DNA of 64,000 nt from JACVRX01 sp963819885 (GTDB taxonomy: Bacteria; Actinomycetota; Actinomycetes; Jiangellales; Jiangellaceae): assembly GCA_963819885.1 (NCBI GenBank), contig CAWFXV010000020.1:14810-78809 (forward strand), in the 5' to 3' direction. The first letter of the stretch is position 1; each line of letters opens with the position of its first letter. Shown here piece by piece: positions 19,601 to 28,403 of this stretch. The translations under genes were made by a program, and so were the position numbers. Below the pieces are notes generated by a model. The model was not told where the DNA came from. It made no database searches and saw only the letters and a list, made by a program, of their open reading frames with translations.

Positions 19601-20056
19601 ATGGTGTCCGACCGCAGAGCGGCCTTGACCGCTTACCGACTATTGATCGCTGACGTCTACGAGCTCGCCGGCGCGTCGCGCCGAACGAGCGAGACCCTGG
19701 CACACGAGGCCGGCCAGACTGCCGCACGGTGGCATGTCTTGAGCGTGCTCTCTGACGGAGCGCGCACCGTCGCCAGTGCCGCCCGACGGCTGGGTTTGGC
19801 CCGACAGAGCGTTCAGCGTGTTGTCGATGACCTGGCTACGGCGGGGCAAGTCGAGTTGATCCGCAACCCGGATCACGCTCGTGCCCCGCTGGTGCAGGTA
19901 ACGGCGGCCGGCCAAATCACACTGAAAACCCTGGTGCGTCGGTCGGACAAGGATCGTGCCGAGCTGCTCGGCCGTGCTGGCGTCGACACCGACGATCTCG
20001 ATGCGGCCCGGCGCGTTCTCCGAGCTCTGACTGCCGTTCTGAACAGCACAGAATAG
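19601..20056 (+). CDS. MarR-family transcriptional regulator
   Basis: Winged-helix regulator of 151 residues. The HTH reads TVASAARRLGLARQSVQRVV, followed by the wing segment ELIRNPDHARAPLVQVTAAG; flanking helices give the MarR dimer interface. The ATG at 19601 is placed seven bases after TATGCT with no ribosome-binding site, indicating a leaderless mRNA; an in-frame ATG at 19589 would lie inside the -10 box and is unlikely. It is divergent from a 66-residue protein, with two palindromes over both promoters, so autoregulation and control of the small gene are inferred. The ligand is unknown; MarR proteins often sense phenolics or oxidants. Confidence 0.8.
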   Translation: MVSDRRAALTAYRLLIADVYELAGASRRTSETLAHEAGQTAARWHVLSVLSDGARTVASAARRLGLARQSVQRVVDDLATAGQVELIRNPDHARAPLVQVTAAGQITLKTLVRRSDKDRAELLGRAGVDTDDLDAARRVLRALTAVLNSTE

Positions 20057-20097
20057 GCAGATAACCACTCCATGACTGCCCGCCGCAGCCGCGGTCG

Positions 20098-21126
20098 TCA
20101 CCGAAGGAATTCGGCTCGGACGCCGAGCAGCCGAACCGGCCGTCGGTCCTCGAATCGATCCAGCACCTCGATTGCGGCGGCTTCGAGCTCAGCAGCATCG
20201 CTGGTGGGGTGGTCGAGGGTCATGCTGCGCGTATGGGTGAAGAACGGTGCGAACCGCACCTTCACTCCGACCCTGATCACTGGGCGCTGTTCCGCGACCA
20301 CGTCGGCCGTGACCCGTCGTGCCAGCTGCGACACCTCGGCGCGCACCTGATCCCAGTTGGCAAGGTCGGCCTGGAACGTGGTCTCCCGGCTTCTCGAGCG
20401 CGGCACGTATGGCGTGCCGACAACCGGTGAGTTGTCCCCACCGCGAGCCAGCCGGACGTACCACGGCCCCATGGTCGGTCCGAGCCGCTCCGCAAGCTGG
20501 TGTTCGTCGGCAGCGGCCAGCTGCCCGACGGTTACCAGGCCCAACCCGGCCAACTTGCGGGCGGTTCGACGGCCGATACCCCACAGCGCGTCGGTCGGAC
20601 GGTCGGCCATGACCTCGTACCAATTCTCAGCCGTCAGCCGGTACACGCCGGCCGGTTTCGCGAAACCGGTCGCCAGCTTCGCCCGGAGCTTGTTGTCCCC
20701 GATGCCGATCGACGAGTACAACCGCGTCGCGGTCAGCACCGCTGCCTGCACGTCGCGAGCCAGCGCAGCTGGGTCGTCGGTCATAGCGCCCAGGAATGCC
20801 TCGTCCCAACCCATCACCTCGACGATGACGTTGAACTCGCGCAGCGTGGCCATGACCTTCGCCGAGGCCTCCTCATAGGCTGCGAAGTCGCTTGGCAGGA
20901 AGATGGCGTTCGGACAGCGTTTGGCGGCAGTGCGCAATGGCATGCCCGAATGGATGCCGTACTCGCGCGCCTCGTAGGAAGCCGTCGCCACCACGGCACG
21001 TTGCGTCGGGTCGCCCGCTCCGCCGACGACCACTGGCAGACCGGCCAGCTCCGGGCGCCGCAGCACTTCGACGGCCGCGATGAACTGGTCGAGGTCGATG
21101 TGCAGGACCCAACGCGCTGGCAGCAC
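20098..21126 (-). CDS. dinB: DinB-family Y-family DNA polymerase (Pol IV)
   Basis: Translesion DNA polymerase of 342 residues. The first metal-binding aspartate and steric-gate region read LHIDLDQFIAAVEVLRRPEL, the central motif YEAREYGIHSGMPL is typical, and the second carboxylate pair is in EVMGWDEAFLGAM (usually SIDEAFLD, so the preceding residues are unusual). The helix-hairpin-helix segment is LWGIGRRTARKLAGLGLVTV, and the little-finger domain ends VRLLGVRAEFLR. No terminal beta-clamp-binding motif is obvious, as in clamp-independent actinobacterial DinB2-type proteins; that is inference. The frame is open to 21453, but similarity starts at the GTG 21126, preceded by CACACT and six bases, possibly leaderless. 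Confidence 0.85.
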   Translation of the reverse strand: MLPARWVLHIDLDQFIAAVEVLRRPELAGLPVVVGGAGDPTQRAVVATASYEAREYGIHSGMPLRTAAKRCPNAIFLPSDFAAYEEASAKVMATLREFNVIVEVMGWDEAFLGAMTDDPAALARDVQAAVLTATRLYSSIGIGDNKLRAKLATGFAKPAGVYRLTAENWYEVMADRPTDALWGIGRRTARKLAGLGLVTVGQLAAADEHQLAERLGPTMGPWYVRLARGGDNSPVVGTPYVPRSRSRETTFQADLANWDQVRAEVSQLARRVTADVVAEQRPVIRVGVKVRFAPFFTHTRSMTLDHPTSDAAELEAAAIEVLDRFEDRRPVRLLGVRAEFLR

Positions 21127-21209
21127 TCCAGCAGTGTGCCCGCTGCCACCGACGCGGTCGCACCCGCGATGCCTGGGCGAGACACGTGGGTGATGTCGGT
21201 GCTGAGGGC

Positions 21210-21215
21210 TAACGT
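21210..21215 (+). promoter_or_regulatory. -10 box of the PPOX-fold gene (leaderless)
   Basis: TAACGT followed by GCCGGT and the ATG at 21222: TANNNT plus six bases, with no ribosome-binding site. Confidence 0.45.
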
Positions 21216-21221
21216 GCCGGT

Positions 21222-21743
21222 ATGGCTGATCCGACCACGCCAGTCCCGGTGACAGACCGCCCATTGCTCCCGCCGGGCTACGGCGTGCCGACCACCACCC
21301 GCGGGCTTCTCGCCTGGTCCGACGTCGAGGCGCGGTTGGTTGCCGCGCTGCACTATTGGCTGGGCACTGTCCGGCCCGATGGCACACCGCACGTCGTGCC
21401 GCGGTGGGGCGTGTGGCTGGACGGTCGGTTCTGGTATGACGGCGCGCCCACAACGCGGCACGCCCGAAACCTCGCCGTCAACCCCGCGTGCTCCCTGAAC
21501 CTGGAAAACGGCGCCGAGGCGGTCATCGTCGAGGGCACTTCGATACCGACGCGAGCCGACGCCGACGGCCTCGGCGCCCGGTTGGCCGAAGGGTTCGAGA
21601 AATACCACACGTTGGGGTACTCCCCTGGTGCGGATTCCTGGTCCGGTGAAGGCGGTGGCGGGCTGCGGGTGCTGACGCCGCGCCGCGCACTGGCGTGGTT
21701 CTCGTTTCCGACGGATTGCACCCGATTCCGCTTCGGAGCCTGA
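21222..21743 (+). CDS. pyridoxamine-5'-phosphate-oxidase-fold protein
   Basis: Protein of 173 residues with the split-barrel flavin-binding fold. Family segments: YWLGTVRPDGTPHVVPRWGV, then DGRFWYDGAPTTRHARNL, NPACSLNLENG and AVIVEGTS. In actinomycetes this group includes F420- or FMN-dependent reductases and heme-binding proteins, so the name does not fix the reaction. The C-terminal part (RVLTPRRALAWFSFPTDCTR) is the usual closing strand. Divergent from dinB by 95 bases with a probable leaderless promoter. Nothing in the context indicates a substrate. Confidence 0.8.
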   Translation: MADPTTPVPVTDRPLLPPGYGVPTTTRGLLAWSDVEARLVAALHYWLGTVRPDGTPHVVPRWGVWLDGRFWYDGAPTTRHARNLAVNPACSLNLENGAEAVIVEGTSIPTRADADGLGARLAEGFEKYHTLGYSPGADSWSGEGGGGLRVLTPRRALAWFSFPTDCTRFRFGA

Positions 21744-21866
21744 GCGTACCTATCGGTCGGCCGAGTCGGGGTCCGCTAGGCCACTGACAGGCCGACGGCG
21801 CAGTGCGACGGTCCCCATCGGGATCGCCGCCATATCGCCAGACCATCGCTGACCAGGCGTTTTGTG

Positions 21867-21955
<89 letters not shown>

Positions 21956-22115
21956 ACGTACCCCGGAAGCATAGCTGAGCAGTCGATTCCCCCCGAAATG
22001 GGCGCCGAGTACGCCGCGGTTCGATCCTCTCAGCGGTGGTTCGTTGTGCTGTCCGTGCACATTCGCCCGCGCGAGACCAGCCGACCAGTCTCGATCCGCC
22101 TGGGGATGAGCGGCG

Positions 22116-23033
22116 TCATGCAGCTGTCAGCGTCAACAGCGTTGCCTCCGGCGGGCAGGCGAACCGCACCGGCGCGTACGGCGAGGTGCCGAGACCGGCA
22201 GAAACATGCAGCCACGAGGCGTCCCGGCTCCCATCGGCGCGATGACGAGACAATCCCTTGGCCTGGCGCGGCTCGAGATCACAGTTGGTCACCAGCGCGC
22301 CCCAGCCCGGAACACACAGTTGCCCTCCATGGGTGTGCCCGGCGAGCAGCAGCCGATATCCGTCGGCCGTCATCGCGTCGAGAATCCGCCGATACGGCGC
22401 ATGGGTGACGCCAATGGTGAGGTCAGCGGGCTCGGCCGGCCCGGCTACCTCGGCGTAACGGTCCATGTCCGTGTGCGGGTCGTCGACCCCGGCGAAGCCA
22501 AGTTCCCGCCCGTCGATCGTGAGGGATCCTCGGGCGTTGGTCAGGTCGAGCCAGCCGGCATCCCGCAATGCGTCTCGGAACTCTTTCCACGGTAGGTCCG
22601 GTCCGCTCGTCCGCCTCGGCCGGTTCGACCGCAGCAGATAGCGAGCCGGGTTCTTCAGGACCGGCGCGTAGTAGTCATTGGAGCCAAGGACGAATACACC
22701 CGGTCGACGCAGCAGTGGGCCGAACGCGTCGAGCACATCAGGCATTGCCTGCTTGTGGGCCAGATTGTCGCCGGTGTTGACGACCAAGTCGGGCTCGAGG
22801 GCGTCGAGGGCACGCACCCAGTCGCGCTTCCGGTTCTGTCCAGGTGTCATATGCACGTCGGAAACGTGAAGAACGCGCAACGGACGCTGGCCGGCGGGCA
22901 AGACTGGGACATCGATGCGGCGGAGTCGGTATGCCTGCACCTCGTAGCCGGCCGCGTAGGCGAGGCAGCCGATAGCCGTCGCTGCCATGCCGACGCCAAT
23001 CCGCGCAGCCGTCGAGCTCCACATCCCCGGCAC
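22116..23033 (-). CDS. membrane-anchored metallophosphoesterase
   Basis: Calcineurin-like phosphoesterase of 305 residues with an N-terminal hydrophobic segment (about residues 10-28, RIGVGMAATAIGCLAYAAGY). Metal-site motifs are VSDVHMTP (DxH), VNTGDNLAH (GDN), GSNDYY (in place of GNHE), THAPYR and AGHTHGGQL. The usual GNHD/E is changed to GSND, where histidine becomes serine and asparagine is shifted, a feature I recall for actinobacterial YaeI-like enzymes. By position it matches Rv3683, downstream of ponA2 in mycobacteria, here displaced by about 9 kb of inserted genes. GTG 23033 is used; ATG 23024 is an alternative. Substrate unknown; UDP-diacylglucosamine or phospholipid substrates are known for relatives. 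Confidence 0.82.
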   Translation of the reverse strand: MPGMWSSTAARIGVGMAATAIGCLAYAAGYEVQAYRLRRIDVPVLPAGQRPLRVLHVSDVHMTPGQNRKRDWVRALDALEPDLVVNTGDNLAHKQAMPDVLDAFGPLLRRPGVFVLGSNDYYAPVLKNPARYLLRSNRPRRTSGPDLPWKEFRDALRDAGWLDLTNARGSLTIDGRELGFAGVDDPHTDMDRYAEVAGPAEPADLTIGVTHAPYRRILDAMTADGYRLLLAGHTHGGQLCVPGWGALVTNCDLEPRQAKGLSRHRADGSRDASWLHVSAGLGTSPYAPVRFACPPEATLLTLTAA

Positions 23034-23221
23034 TCGGCAAGGCTGTCACATCCGGACGGACAGTTCCGAACCCGATCGATCATTGGACCGTGACATTCGG
23101 GGGGAGATGGATGCACATGGGATACGGCTCTGCCCGGTGCGCGCCGGACGACAACGTTCCCGAGGGACCGGCGCCGCCCCGTTGCACCCCGTCGGAAACT
23201 GACGGCTGCCAAACTGTGGGC

Positions 23222-23680
23222 ATGGCCGAGCTCAAGGACCGTCTACGCGCCGACCTCACCGAGTCCATCCGTGCTCGGGACGAGTTGCGGATCGCGACGA
23301 TCCGGATGGTGCTCACTGCAGTCACTACTGCAGAGGTCGCTGGTGCCGAGGCGCGGGAGCTCTCCGACGACGAGGTCCTCACGGTTCTGGTCAAGGAGGC
23401 AAAGAAGCGGCGCGAGGCCGCCAACGCTTACCACGACGCCAGCCGCGACGATCGGGCCGAACGCGAGGAAGCCGAGGCAGACGTGATTGCCGATTACCTG
23501 CCGACGCCACTGACTGACGACGAGTTGACGAGCCTCGTCAATGCCGCCGTCGCTGAGACTGGGGCGACCTCAATGCGCGACATGGGTGCGGTGATGAAGC
23601 GGCTGACGCCGCAGGTCGGTGGCCGCGCCGAGGGCCGGACAGTAGCTGAAGCCGTCAAGTCGCGCCTCGCCGGAACTTGA
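23222..23680 (+). CDS. GatB/YqeY-domain protein
   Basis: YqeY-type protein of 152 residues. It begins MAELKDRLRADLTESIRARD, contains LRIATIRMVLTAVTTAEV and LVKEAKKRREAANAYHDASR, and ends with MKRLTPQVGGRAEGRTVAEA, the helical tail domain shared with GatB of the tRNA amidotransferase. It has no glutaminase or catalytic domain. The start is the ATG at 23222, preceded by CAAACT and six bases, possibly leaderless. It is divergent from the metallophosphoesterase as in other actinomycetes. The molecular role remains unproven; a tRNA-related function is inferred from the domain only. Confidence 0.85.
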   Translation: MAELKDRLRADLTESIRARDELRIATIRMVLTAVTTAEVAGAEARELSDDEVLTVLVKEAKKRREAANAYHDASRDDRAEREEAEADVIADYLPTPLTDDELTSLVNAAVAETGATSMRDMGAVMKRLTPQVGGRAEGRTVAEAVKSRLAGT

Positions 23681-23741
23681 TCGACGGATCATTTTGGGGC
23701 TTGTAACGCCAAGAACGCTCCGTGGATCTTGCTTCCGGTGG
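23676..23741 (+). repeat. 66-bp structured direct repeat, left copy
   Basis: Begins inside the stop region of the YqeY gene. Aligned without gaps to 24872-24937, 50 of 66 positions are identical by hand count; the most conserved block is CCAAGAACG and CCGTGGATC. The outer arms (CTTGATCGACGG and CCGTGGATCTTG) are imperfectly complementary. Confidence 0.65.
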
Positions 23742-23832
23742 TTCATCCACACGACATTCGCAGCGCTGCAGGCCGTCCACAGCCAGCCGATCAGATGGTC
23801 CGCGGCCCGTCCGCGGGCTACACGGTTACGGA

Positions 23833-24876
23833 ATGCAGATTCCACGGGTCACGTCCTTGGCGTATCAACAAGATGGCCTGATTACCCGCCGGCAGGCACT
23901 CGCGGCTGGCGCCAGTCCAGACGGGATCCGCCACGCCTTGTCTGCTGGCAAGTGGCAGGTCGTCGTGCCGCGGATATATGCCATATTTGCCGGACCGACA
24001 AGCCGCATCCATCAGCTACGAGCCGCAGTTCTCCACTCCGGATCCGAGTCGATGATCACCGGCACTACCGCATGCACGATGACGGGCTTGCGGTATGTGC
24101 CGGCCCCGGCAGGCATGGTGGACACAATCGTCAGGGCCGAGCGCAGGCCGGGCGACGTGCAGCAGATCCGGGTGCATCGCACCTCTCGGCTTCCGGAGCC
24201 CGTTTGGTGGATCGACGACGCCTCACCGAATGCCGCGGCAGAGCTGGAGCGGGCAATGCCCTGGTGGATTCCGGGGGACGTGCTCGCGCCAATGGCACGA
24301 CGATGGACATTGCCAATGGTGCCACCTGCCCGGGCCGTGATCGACGCCATTCGCTTTCGGGTCGTGTTCGACAGCCACGACGGGGAGCCGTGGCGCAGTC
24401 ATCAACTTCTGCAGGACGCGCGTGCGCTGGTCTGCGAAGTAGTCCAACGGCGTCGATGCTCGGTCGCCGATCTCGTGGCCGAATTGGAGGCCGCACCCAG
24501 AGCCGGCACGGCGGTCATCAACAAAGCGCTCGATGACGTGAGAGCGGGTTGCCGGTCGGCCCCCGAATGCGACCTGCGTGATCTCGTGCGGTCATGCATA
24601 GGTCTCCCGGAGCCGCGGTGGAACCTTCCCCTACCGGGCCATATGGGAATCATCCCGGATGCCTGCTGGCCCGAGGCCAAGCTGGTAGTCGAGGTCGACT
24701 CGGCGGAATGGCACCAGTTCGGCGCCGCACCCGAAGCTACGGCGCGCCGACATGCCATGTACGCGAGCCTGGGCTGGCGCATATTTCCGGTTTCTCCATA
24801 CCGCTTGCGGCACGATGCCGCGCAGGTCCGACGGGAACTGCTGGCCGCGTACCGGTCAGGGCTGGCTCGAGCATGA
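23833..24876 (+). CDS. AbiEi-like winged helix + DUF559-type PD-(D/E)XK nuclease-fold protein
   Basis: Protein of 347 residues from the ATG at 23833. Residues about 5-60 (TSLAYQQDGLITRRQALAAG, then IRHALSAGKWQVVVPRIYAI) form the AbiEi-type winged helix found in type IV antitoxins. The C-terminal 110 residues look like the DUF559/Vsr-related fold: MGIIPDACWPEAKLVVEVDS provides the candidate D...ExD active site, followed by WHQFG and a final YRLRHDAAQVRRELL. No cognate AbiEii toxin is adjacent. Both sides of the gene carry a copy of the same 66-bp structured repeat, the only gene in the window so framed. Function (DNA repair, defence or regulation) is undetermined. Confidence 0.72.
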   Translation: MQIPRVTSLAYQQDGLITRRQALAAGASPDGIRHALSAGKWQVVVPRIYAIFAGPTSRIHQLRAAVLHSGSESMITGTTACTMTGLRYVPAPAGMVDTIVRAERRPGDVQQIRVHRTSRLPEPVWWIDDASPNAAAELERAMPWWIPGDVLAPMARRWTLPMVPPARAVIDAIRFRVVFDSHDGEPWRSHQLLQDARALVCEVVQRRRCSVADLVAELEAAPRAGTAVINKALDDVRAGCRSAPECDLRDLVRSCIGLPEPRWNLPLPGHMGIIPDACWPEAKLVVEVDSAEWHQFGAAPEATARRHAMYASLGWRIFPVSPYRLRHDAAQVRRELLAAYRSGLARA

Positions 24877-24937
24877 TCCACGGAGCAGATTGGGGGCTAC
24901 AGCCCCAAGAACGATCCGTGGATCATGGTTTCGGCGG
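24872..24937. repeat. 66-bp structured direct repeat, right copy (also probable terminator)
   Basis: Starts at the stop codon of the AbiEi/DUF559 gene. CATGATCCACGG (24872-24883) pairs perfectly with CCGTGGATCATG (24916-24927), and GGGGCT / AGCCCC (24893-24898 / 24901-24906) forms an inner hairpin. It lies between two convergent genes, so it can act as a terminator. Confidence 0.65.
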
Positions 24938-24948
24938 CTGCGGGAGCG

Positions 24949-26025
24949 TCAGGCGGCTACGAGCTCCGCGGCAACGAGCTCGGCGATCTGGGCGGTGTTG
25001 AGTGCGGCGCCCTTGCGCAGGTTGTCGCCGCAGACGAACAGTTCCAGCGCCGTGGAGTCGTCGAGGGAGCGCCGCACGCGGCCCACCCAGGTGGGATCCG
25101 TGCCGACTGCGTCAGCGGGCGTCGGGAACTCGCCGCGCGAGGGGTCGTCGTAGAGCACAACACCCGGAGCATTGCGCAGAATCTCCCAAGCAACGTCCGC
25201 GGTGACCTCGCGCTGGAAGACCGCGTGCACAGCGACCGAGTGGGTGGTCACGACCGGCACTCGCACACAGGTTGCCGATACCCGCAGCCGCGGCAGGTCG
25301 AGGATCTTGCGCGACTCGTTACGGATCTTGAGCTCCTCCGAGCTCCAGCCGTCGTCTTTCAGTGACCCCGCCCACGGAACGACATTGAGCGCGAGTGGTG
25401 CGGGGAACGGTCCCAGCTCGTCGCCAAGTACGCGGCGGACATCGCCCGGATGGGTGCCCAGCTCACGGTTGCCGGCGACCTTCTGGAGCTGGTCGTGCAG
25501 CGTGTCGATGCCGGCCTGACCGGCACCCGACGCCGCCTGGTACGACGCAACGACGAGCTCGGTCAAACCCAGCTCGGCGTGCAGCGAGCCGATTGCGACG
25601 ATCATCGACAGGGTCGTGCAATTGGGGTTGGCGATGATGCCCTTCGGTCGCGTGCGAGCCGCGCGCGCGTTGACCTCGGGTACGACCAGGGGCACCGCGG
25701 GATCCATCCGGAAGGCCGCTGAGTTGTCGACGACGACCGTTCCGCGTTCGGCCGCGACAGGCGCCCACTGCGCGGACACCTCGTCCGGGACGTCGAACAT
25801 CGCGACGTCGACCCCGTCGAAGACTTCATCATTCAGGGCCACGACCTCGACGTCCGCGCCGCGGACCGGGAGCCGACGACCCACCGACCGGGGCGACGCG
25901 ATCAGCCGAATCTCGCCCCAGACGTCCTTGCGGGTGGAGAGGAGGTCCCGCATCACAGTTCCTACGGCCCCGGTCGCGCCGACTACGGCAAGCGTCGGGC
26001 GATCGGTTCTCGACGTGCTGCTCAT
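24949..26025 (-). CDS. asd: aspartate-semialdehyde dehydrogenase
   Basis: NADPH-dependent enzyme of 358 residues converting aspartyl phosphate to aspartate semialdehyde, the branch point to lysine, diaminopimelate, threonine and methionine. The nucleotide-binding loop is VVGATGAVGTVM (14-25), the catalytic cysteine is C136 in ANPNCTT, the substrate region is SYQAASGAGQAG, and the catalytic histidine is in RVPVVTTHSVAVHAVF. The ATG overlaps the stop of the aspartokinase gene by four bases, making a coupled ask-asd operon as in other actinomycetes. The gene ends close to the repeat-borne hairpin of the convergent gene. Confidence 0.93.
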   Translation of the reverse strand: MSSTSRTDRPTLAVVGATGAVGTVMRDLLSTRKDVWGEIRLIASPRSVGRRLPVRGADVEVVALNDEVFDGVDVAMFDVPDEVSAQWAPVAAERGTVVVDNSAAFRMDPAVPLVVPEVNARAARTRPKGIIANPNCTTLSMIVAIGSLHAELGLTELVVASYQAASGAGQAGIDTLHDQLQKVAGNRELGTHPGDVRRVLGDELGPFPAPLALNVVPWAGSLKDDGWSSEELKIRNESRKILDLPRLRVSATCVRVPVVTTHSVAVHAVFQREVTADVAWEILRNAPGVVLYDDPSRGEFPTPADAVGTDPTWVGRVRRSLDDSTALELFVCGDNLRKGAALNTAQIAELVAAELVAA

Positions 26026-27299
26026 CGGCCACTCCCGCCGTAGACCACCGCCTCGACCTCGATGGCATCGAGGTCGAAAGCCTCATGTACGGAGGCCACC
26101 GCAAGGTCGACGTCGTCGCCTCGGACGACCACGGAGATCCGGATTTCGGACGTGGAGATCATCTCGATGTTGACGCCGGCGGCCGCCAGCGCGCTGAAGA
26201 AGTGCGCGCTCACCCCGGGATGGCTGCGCATACCCGCACCGATCAGCGAGACCTTGCCGATTCCGTCGTCATAGCGCAGCGACTCGAAGCTCACTCGGTT
26301 CTGGATATCGCTGAGGGCCTGTAATGCCCGTCGGCCGTCCGCCTTCGGCAAGGTGAAGGAGATGTCCGTCCGGTTGGTGGCTGCAGCCGACACGTTCTGC
26401 ACGATCATGTCGAGGTTGATCTCTGCGTCGGCGACCGCCTGGAAGATCGTGGCGGCCTCCCCGACCTTGTCGGGGACTCCGACAATGGTGATCTTTGCCT
26501 CACTGCGGTCGTGTGCGACTCCGGAGATGATCGGCTGCTCCATGTCGGTCTGGTCGCTCCCTTCCGGCCGGTTGGTGACCCACGTGCCGTCGCGTGTGGA
26601 GAAGCTCGATCGGACATGGATCGGCAGGCCGTAGCGCCGCGCGTACTCTACGCATCTCAGATGTAAGACCTTGGCACCACAAGCGGCCATTTCGAGCATC
26701 TCTTCGTAGGTGATGCGTGGGATTCGACGAGCCGCGGGGACGATCCGAGGGTCAGCGGTGAAGACGCCGTCCACGTCGGTGTAGATCTCACAGACATCGG
26801 CCCCGAGCGCCGCTGCCAGCGCGACAGCCGTCGTGTCCGAGCCGCCGCGGCCCAGCGTCGTAATGTCCTTGCTGTCCTGGCTGACACCCTGGAATCCCGC
26901 GACGATCGCGACCGCGCCGCCGTCGAGCGCCTGCCGGATGCGGCCGGGCGTCACGTCGATGATCCGGGCGCTGCCGTGCGCCGACGTCGTGATGACGCCG
27001 GCCTGGCTACCGGTGAACGAGCGGGCCTGGTGGCCAAGGTCACCGATCGCCATCGCCAGCAGCGCCATTGAGATTCGCTCGCCTGCTGTCAGCAGCATGT
27101 CCAGTTCACGCCCAGCGGGCAGGGGTGAGACCTGACCGGCGAGGTCGAGCAGCTCGTCGGTGGTGTCTCCCATCGCGGACACCACGACCACGACTTCGTG
27201 ACCGTCTCTGCTGCTGGCGACGATCCGCTGCGCGACCCGCTTGACCGCTGCGGCGTCAGCGACCGAGGAGCCCCCGTATTTTTGGACGATCAAGCCCAC
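26022..27299 (-). CDS. lysC: aspartate kinase
   Basis: Aspartokinase of 425 residues, first step of the aspartate pathway. The N-terminal kinase motif is VQKYGGSSVADA; TLGRGGSDTTAVALAAALGA and EIYTDVDGVFTADPRI mark the ATP/aspartate site. Two ACT domains follow (about residues 265-425), giving feedback control by lysine and threonine. In related actinobacteria a shorter beta chain carrying the ACT domains is made from an internal start; candidate internal GTG/ATG codons exist but none was proven here. GTG start with AGGGAGGAG upstream; a TAGACT box at 27343-27348 (minus strand) is a possible -10. Downstream asd is translationally coupled. Confidence 0.93.
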   Translation of the reverse strand: MGLIVQKYGGSSVADAAAVKRVAQRIVASSRDGHEVVVVVSAMGDTTDELLDLAGQVSPLPAGRELDMLLTAGERISMALLAMAIGDLGHQARSFTGSQAGVITTSAHGSARIIDVTPGRIRQALDGGAVAIVAGFQGVSQDSKDITTLGRGGSDTTAVALAAALGADVCEIYTDVDGVFTADPRIVPAARRIPRITYEEMLEMAACGAKVLHLRCVEYARRYGLPIHVRSSFSTRDGTWVTNRPEGSDQTDMEQPIISGVAHDRSEAKITIVGVPDKVGEAATIFQAVADAEINLDMIVQNVSAAATNRTDISFTLPKADGRRALQALSDIQNRVSFESLRYDDGIGKVSLIGAGMRSHPGVSAHFFSALAAAGVNIEMISTSEIRISVVVRGDDVDLAVASVHEAFDLDAIEVEAVVYGGSGR

Positions 27300-27476
27300 C
27301 CGGTGCTCCTCCCTTCAGCGCTGGCCCGTTCCTGGCCTGCGTGAGTCTAGGCGACGCACCTGTGAGCCCTGGGGCCGTTTCGAATCGCGGGATGTGTGCG
27401 TTGGGTGCCTTCCGGGCCGGGCACACCATGGGCACTACGATGCAGGCCTGGGTTCTCGGCGGAGGCGGCCGTAGCG

Positions 27477-28403
27477 ATGGAGCAGCAGCGTGCTGGCGTT
27501 GAGGCCGCAGCCGTACGGCGCACGTTCGGCGACATTGTCGCCGTCGATCACGTCGACCTGACGGCCCCACCGGGTTCCGTCACCGCCTTGGTGGGACCCA
27601 ACGGTTCGGGGAAGACGACGTTGCTGCTGGTGCTCGCCACACTGCTCCGCCCGGATTCGGGGACGGTTTGGGTCGCGAACTCAGATCCGGTCACCGACCC
27701 ACGGGCGGTTCGGGCGGTGACCGGCTGGATGCCCGACTCGTTCGGCACGTACGACACGCTGACCGCTCGCGAGGTGCTCGAGTTCGCCGCGAGCGCGTAC
27801 CGGCTACCGCGGGATCGCGGCGCGCAGCGTGCGCGCGAATTGCTGGAACTCATTCACCTCGCCGATTACGCAGACTTGCCCGTGCACGTGCTGTCGCGCG
27901 GCCAGAAACAGCGGCTCGGGCTGGCCCGTGCCCTCGTGCACGACCCGAGAGTGCTGCTCCTCGACGAGCCGGCGGCCGGTCTGGACCCCCGGAGCCGGAT
28001 CGAACTTCGTGGGGTTCTTCGCGGGCTGGCCGCGGACGGCCGCGCGGTGCTGGTGTCGAGTCACGTCCTCGCCGAGTTGGAGACCACGGCCGACCGGGTC
28101 GTCTTCGTCGACCATGGAAAGACCGTCTCCGAGCAGGAACTGGCCGATCTGCCCCGATCGGAGCGGCGGCCATGGCGCATGCAGGCACTGGACCGGAATT
28201 CCCTTGTCGACGCGCTCGACCGGTACGGAATCGAGCACGCCGACCCCGACCCGAGCGGAGTGGAGGTCTTGCTGTCTGGCGACGAGGCGGCGGCCCAGCT
28301 ACTCGCTCGGCTCGTTCGGGACGACGTTCGAGTGACGACGTGCGCACCGGCCGGTAGCGGCCTGGAGGATGCCTACCTCGCGATGACGGAGAACCGTCGA
28401 TGA
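27477..28403 (+). CDS. ABC transporter ATP-binding protein
   Basis: ABC ATPase of 308 residues from the ATG at 27477. Walker A is GPNGSGKTT, the signature is LSRGQKQRLGLARAL, Walker B is VLLLDEPAAGLD, and the switch histidine is in VLVSSHVLAELE. The C-terminal 80 residues after the ATPase core match those of ABC-2-type exporters. It overlaps the permease gene by four bases (ATGA). The pair could export a drug, lipid or peptide, or act in gliding/copper-type NosFY fashion; there is no substrate clue. The frame is open upstream to 27396, but the conserved start MEQQRAGVEAAAVRRTFGD supports 27477. Confidence 0.85.
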   Translation: MEQQRAGVEAAAVRRTFGDIVAVDHVDLTAPPGSVTALVGPNGSGKTTLLLVLATLLRPDSGTVWVANSDPVTDPRAVRAVTGWMPDSFGTYDTLTAREVLEFAASAYRLPRDRGAQRARELLELIHLADYADLPVHVLSRGQKQRLGLARALVHDPRVLLLDEPAAGLDPRSRIELRGVLRGLAADGRAVLVSSHVLAELETTADRVVFVDHGKTVSEQELADLPRSERRPWRMQALDRNSLVDALDRYGIEHADPDPSGVEVLLSGDEAAAQLLARLVRDDVRVTTCAPAGSGLEDAYLAMTENRR

